Assembly (NCBI GenBank): GCA_040901765.1 | Contig: JBBDYG010000130.1 | Coordinates: 1-56,822 of the forward strand | Reading direction: 5' to 3' | DNA: 56,822 nucleotides | Source of the DNA: JBBDYG01 sp040901765 | Lineage (GTDB): Bacteria; Planctomycetota; Planctomycetia; Pirellulales; Lacipirellulaceae | In this document: positions 55,524-56,822 of the stretch, piece after piece | Layout: each line of letters begins with the position of its first letter | How positions within the stretch are numbered: the stretch's first letter is position 1 | Translations under genes and position numbers: made by a program | Notes under the pieces: model-generated | Databases searched by the model: none | What the model saw: the letters and a program-made list of their open reading frames with translations, nothing else | What the model was told of the DNA's origin: nothing

Positions 55524-56822
55524 GCTGCGGCCCCATTTTGGAAGTAAGGCACACAGCCCGGCGCTGGCGCAGTAAACCCAGCAGTCGCAGGGAATACATT
55601 TGGGCCGGCCAGGGGGGGATATGCGCCGAATCCGGGTATGGCCATTTCGCTGATCGCTGGCGCGTGGCACTCTATCCTTATCACGCGAGTACGGCCCTTT
55701 CCGCCCGCGCGGGCTTGTTCGATAGTAATTCCCAGTTTCCGTAACTCAGGGGTAAGCCGCTTGATGTCTCCGCCAAGTTTCGCGGGCAGCTTTGGCCAAG
55801 AAGTCGAGCGGCGTGTTTGCTCATCCGCCATTGAGTCCAGCAATGGCTTTAGTTCCGACGCGGTGCCTTCCCATTTTCCCGTACTAATCGCAAACTGAAT
55901 TAGCACCCGTGCAACCGGGCTTGATTCCAAAGCAATGGCCGCGGCTTCGTCCTGATTCGCACGATAGGCATTGATGAAGCTGCCGGGCGATAAACCAAGA
56001 CCGGATTCCGCCGCCATCACCCAAAGCGCCATGTCGGCCATTCGAGGCGGCGACGGAAGGTGTACGTGAGGAAGATTCCGTATCGCGGTCGATACCGCGT
56101 TCAATAGCGCGCCAAGAATGAATGGCCGGGCCGTCTCAAACTCTTCATCCAATTCTGATTCCGGGCGTCGCATACTCTCGTCAATGCGGGGCAGATTAAG
56201 AATGATGCACCTTTGCAAGAGATCGCTACGGCGGGCAACATCTTCTATTCCGCTAAGGATAGTGGGGCGCTTCAAGTTGAAGATCGTTTCTTCATCGTCG
56301 GAATAATGCGTTCGCGTCGCCAGACCACCGCCAGTCGAGAGCGTACAAATCGCATCTGACATTTCATTGGGCAGGTGCGAGAGATTATCAAACACCGGCA
56401 TCCAACTATTGTTGGCGGTTATGAATAACCCACGTTCGTCGCGCGAGGGGCGGCGCAGTGCAGCCGTGTTTGGATCAATGATATTTCGCAGGCATCGGCA
56501 CAATGCGGACTTTGCGGAACCCTGTTCGCCCGAAACGGCGAGAACAGGATACGGCCCGCGCGGATGAAGCGCCGCCACTAGAAATCCCAGTAGCAGGGGC
56601 CATTGTTCGTCGCTGACATTTACAAAAGGCCTGAGCTTGTCCATTGATCCGCCCGGCTGGGGCACGGGCAACGGTAACATGCCCTTTTCCTGTCGGAACA
56701 TTACGGGGCTTTCGTTGAGGACGCGCCAGCCATTCTTATCAATTTCGACGACTTGCCGCTTATCGTTGGCTAGCAGCCCGTTGAAATTCTCTCCAAGCCG
56801 CTTACCATATGTCCACGGGATT
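55520..56822 (-). CDS. phage/island replication-type ATPase, 5' end beyond window
   Basis: The frame is open from the right edge (PWTYGKRLGENFNGLLA..) to the stop at 55520, about 433 codons. The region around ESPVMFRQEKGMLPLPVP followed by GGSMDKLRPFVNV and the P-loop VSGEQGSAKSALCRCLRNIIDP is typical of large island- or phage-encoded ATPases that follow a primase-like part. Other motifs are PSRDERGLFITANNSWMPVFDNLSHLPNEMSDAICTLSTGGGLATRTHYSD, RPTILSGIEDVARRSDLLQRCIILNLP, and MADMALWVMAAESGLG. It is likely involved in replication of the element. The in-frame ATG at 56701 is internal, since the conserved sequence continues upstream of it. Confidence 0.85.
   Translation of the reverse strand, partial: IPWTYGKRLGENFNGLLANDKRQVVEIDKNGWRVLNESPVMFRQEKGMLPLPVPQPGGSMDKLRPFVNVSDEQWPLLLGFLVAALHPRGPYPVLAVSGEQGSAKSALCRCLRNIIDPNTAALRRPSRDERGLFITANNSWMPVFDNLSHLPNEMSDAICTLSTGGGLATRTHYSDDEETIFNLKRPTILSGIEDVARRSDLLQRCIILNLPRIDESMRRPESELDEEFETARPFILGALLNAVSTAIRNLPHVHLPSPPRMADMALWVMAAESGLGLSPGSFINAYRANQDEAAAIALESSPVARVLIQFAISTGKWEGTASELKPLLDSMADEQTRRSTSWPKLPAKLGGDIKRLTPELRKLGITIEQARAGGKGRTRVIRIECHAPAISEMAIPGFGAYPPLAGPNVFPATAGFTAPAPGCVPYFQNGAAA

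Larger units (their letters stand above)
53762..56822. mobile_element. integrative element, left part
   Basis: From the tRNA-Ala(CGC) 3' end to the window edge: a tyrosine integrase pointing inward, a convergent overlapping excisionase-like HTH gene, a small zinc-ribbon gene, and a replication-type ATPase gene that runs off the edge, the last three on the minus strand. This is the layout of a tRNA-integrated genomic island or satellite. Its right end is not in view. Confidence 0.8.

Noticed and set aside
55524..55670. Longer start (55670) for the zinc-ribbon gene
   Set aside because: It would lie inside the upstream ATPase gene; the ATGA overlap at 55523-55520 gives a natural coupled start.

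Overview
The window reads as chromosomal DNA of a planctomycete, most likely of the Pirellulales type. Pointers seen directly: an N-terminal LEDRRLLA-type motif on a large secreted beta-helix protein, dockerin type I repeats, a PEP-CTERM tail, and a DUF1501 / PPC / DUF1549-DUF1553 / planctomycete-cytochrome operon with CXXCH motifs. A BlaI-BlaR1-like pair, and rsmH without the usual division genes downstream, fit the same picture. Assignments rest on reading motifs in the translations; no database search was possible.

Layout. 1-7.7 kb: a TIGR03032-like gene running off the left edge, a beta-helix/dockerin protein, a YifB/ComM-type AAA ATPase, a sugar-dehydrogenase-like propeller with a dockerin inserted in it, and a secreted beta-helix protein. 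7.7-12.5 kb: a flippase-like membrane protein, tRNA-Ala(GGC), an MFS transporter, a DUF362 protein and a terpene-cyclase-like toroid protein. 12.6-25.1 kb: a Tad/Flp pilus locus. It opens with a GEMM-I (cyclic dinucleotide) riboswitch-like leader, then a Flp pilin with its terminator, prepilin peptidase, CpaB, the secretin CpaC, TadZ/CpaE, the CpaF ATPase, TadB, TadC, a secreted protein and a TPR protein. 25.2-32.2 kb: rsmH plus a small membrane protein, a glycosyltransferase, queA, a second stand-alone Flp pilin, an IscA-like protein with cysteine desulfurase, and a Nudix-like protein. 32.3-34.1 kb: a compact toxin-antitoxin cluster. 34.4-38.1 kb: a small conserved protein, csrA, and a BlaR1-like peptidase carrying three LCCL domains with its BlaI repressor. 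38.4-47.3 kb: the DUF1501/PSCyt operon. 47.4-53.6 kb: SRP RNA, dnaX with an A9 slippage site, ybaB, rpoN, small proteins, a zinc-ribbon PH protein and nrdR. 53.7 kb to the end: tRNA-Ala(CGC) followed by a tyrosine integrase and an integrative element that continues past the window.

The most striking non-genic feature is the density of structured intergenic repeats. There is a 215-bp element in two copies that folds into six consecutive hairpins with a compensatory base change. Several families consist of paired palindromes: two inverted copies of a short palindrome flanking 6-60 bp. Degenerate heptamer tandem repeats of several sequence types are scattered between genes and in two places enter coding sequence. 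These resemble REP/STRR-type elements. They are the best candidates here for something not yet well described.

Biological links: cyclic-dinucleotide control of pilin expression is the clearest regulatory inference. The tad locus supplies the whole inner-membrane, ATPase and secretin machinery for Flp pili, but TadE/F-type minor pilins are not in the window.
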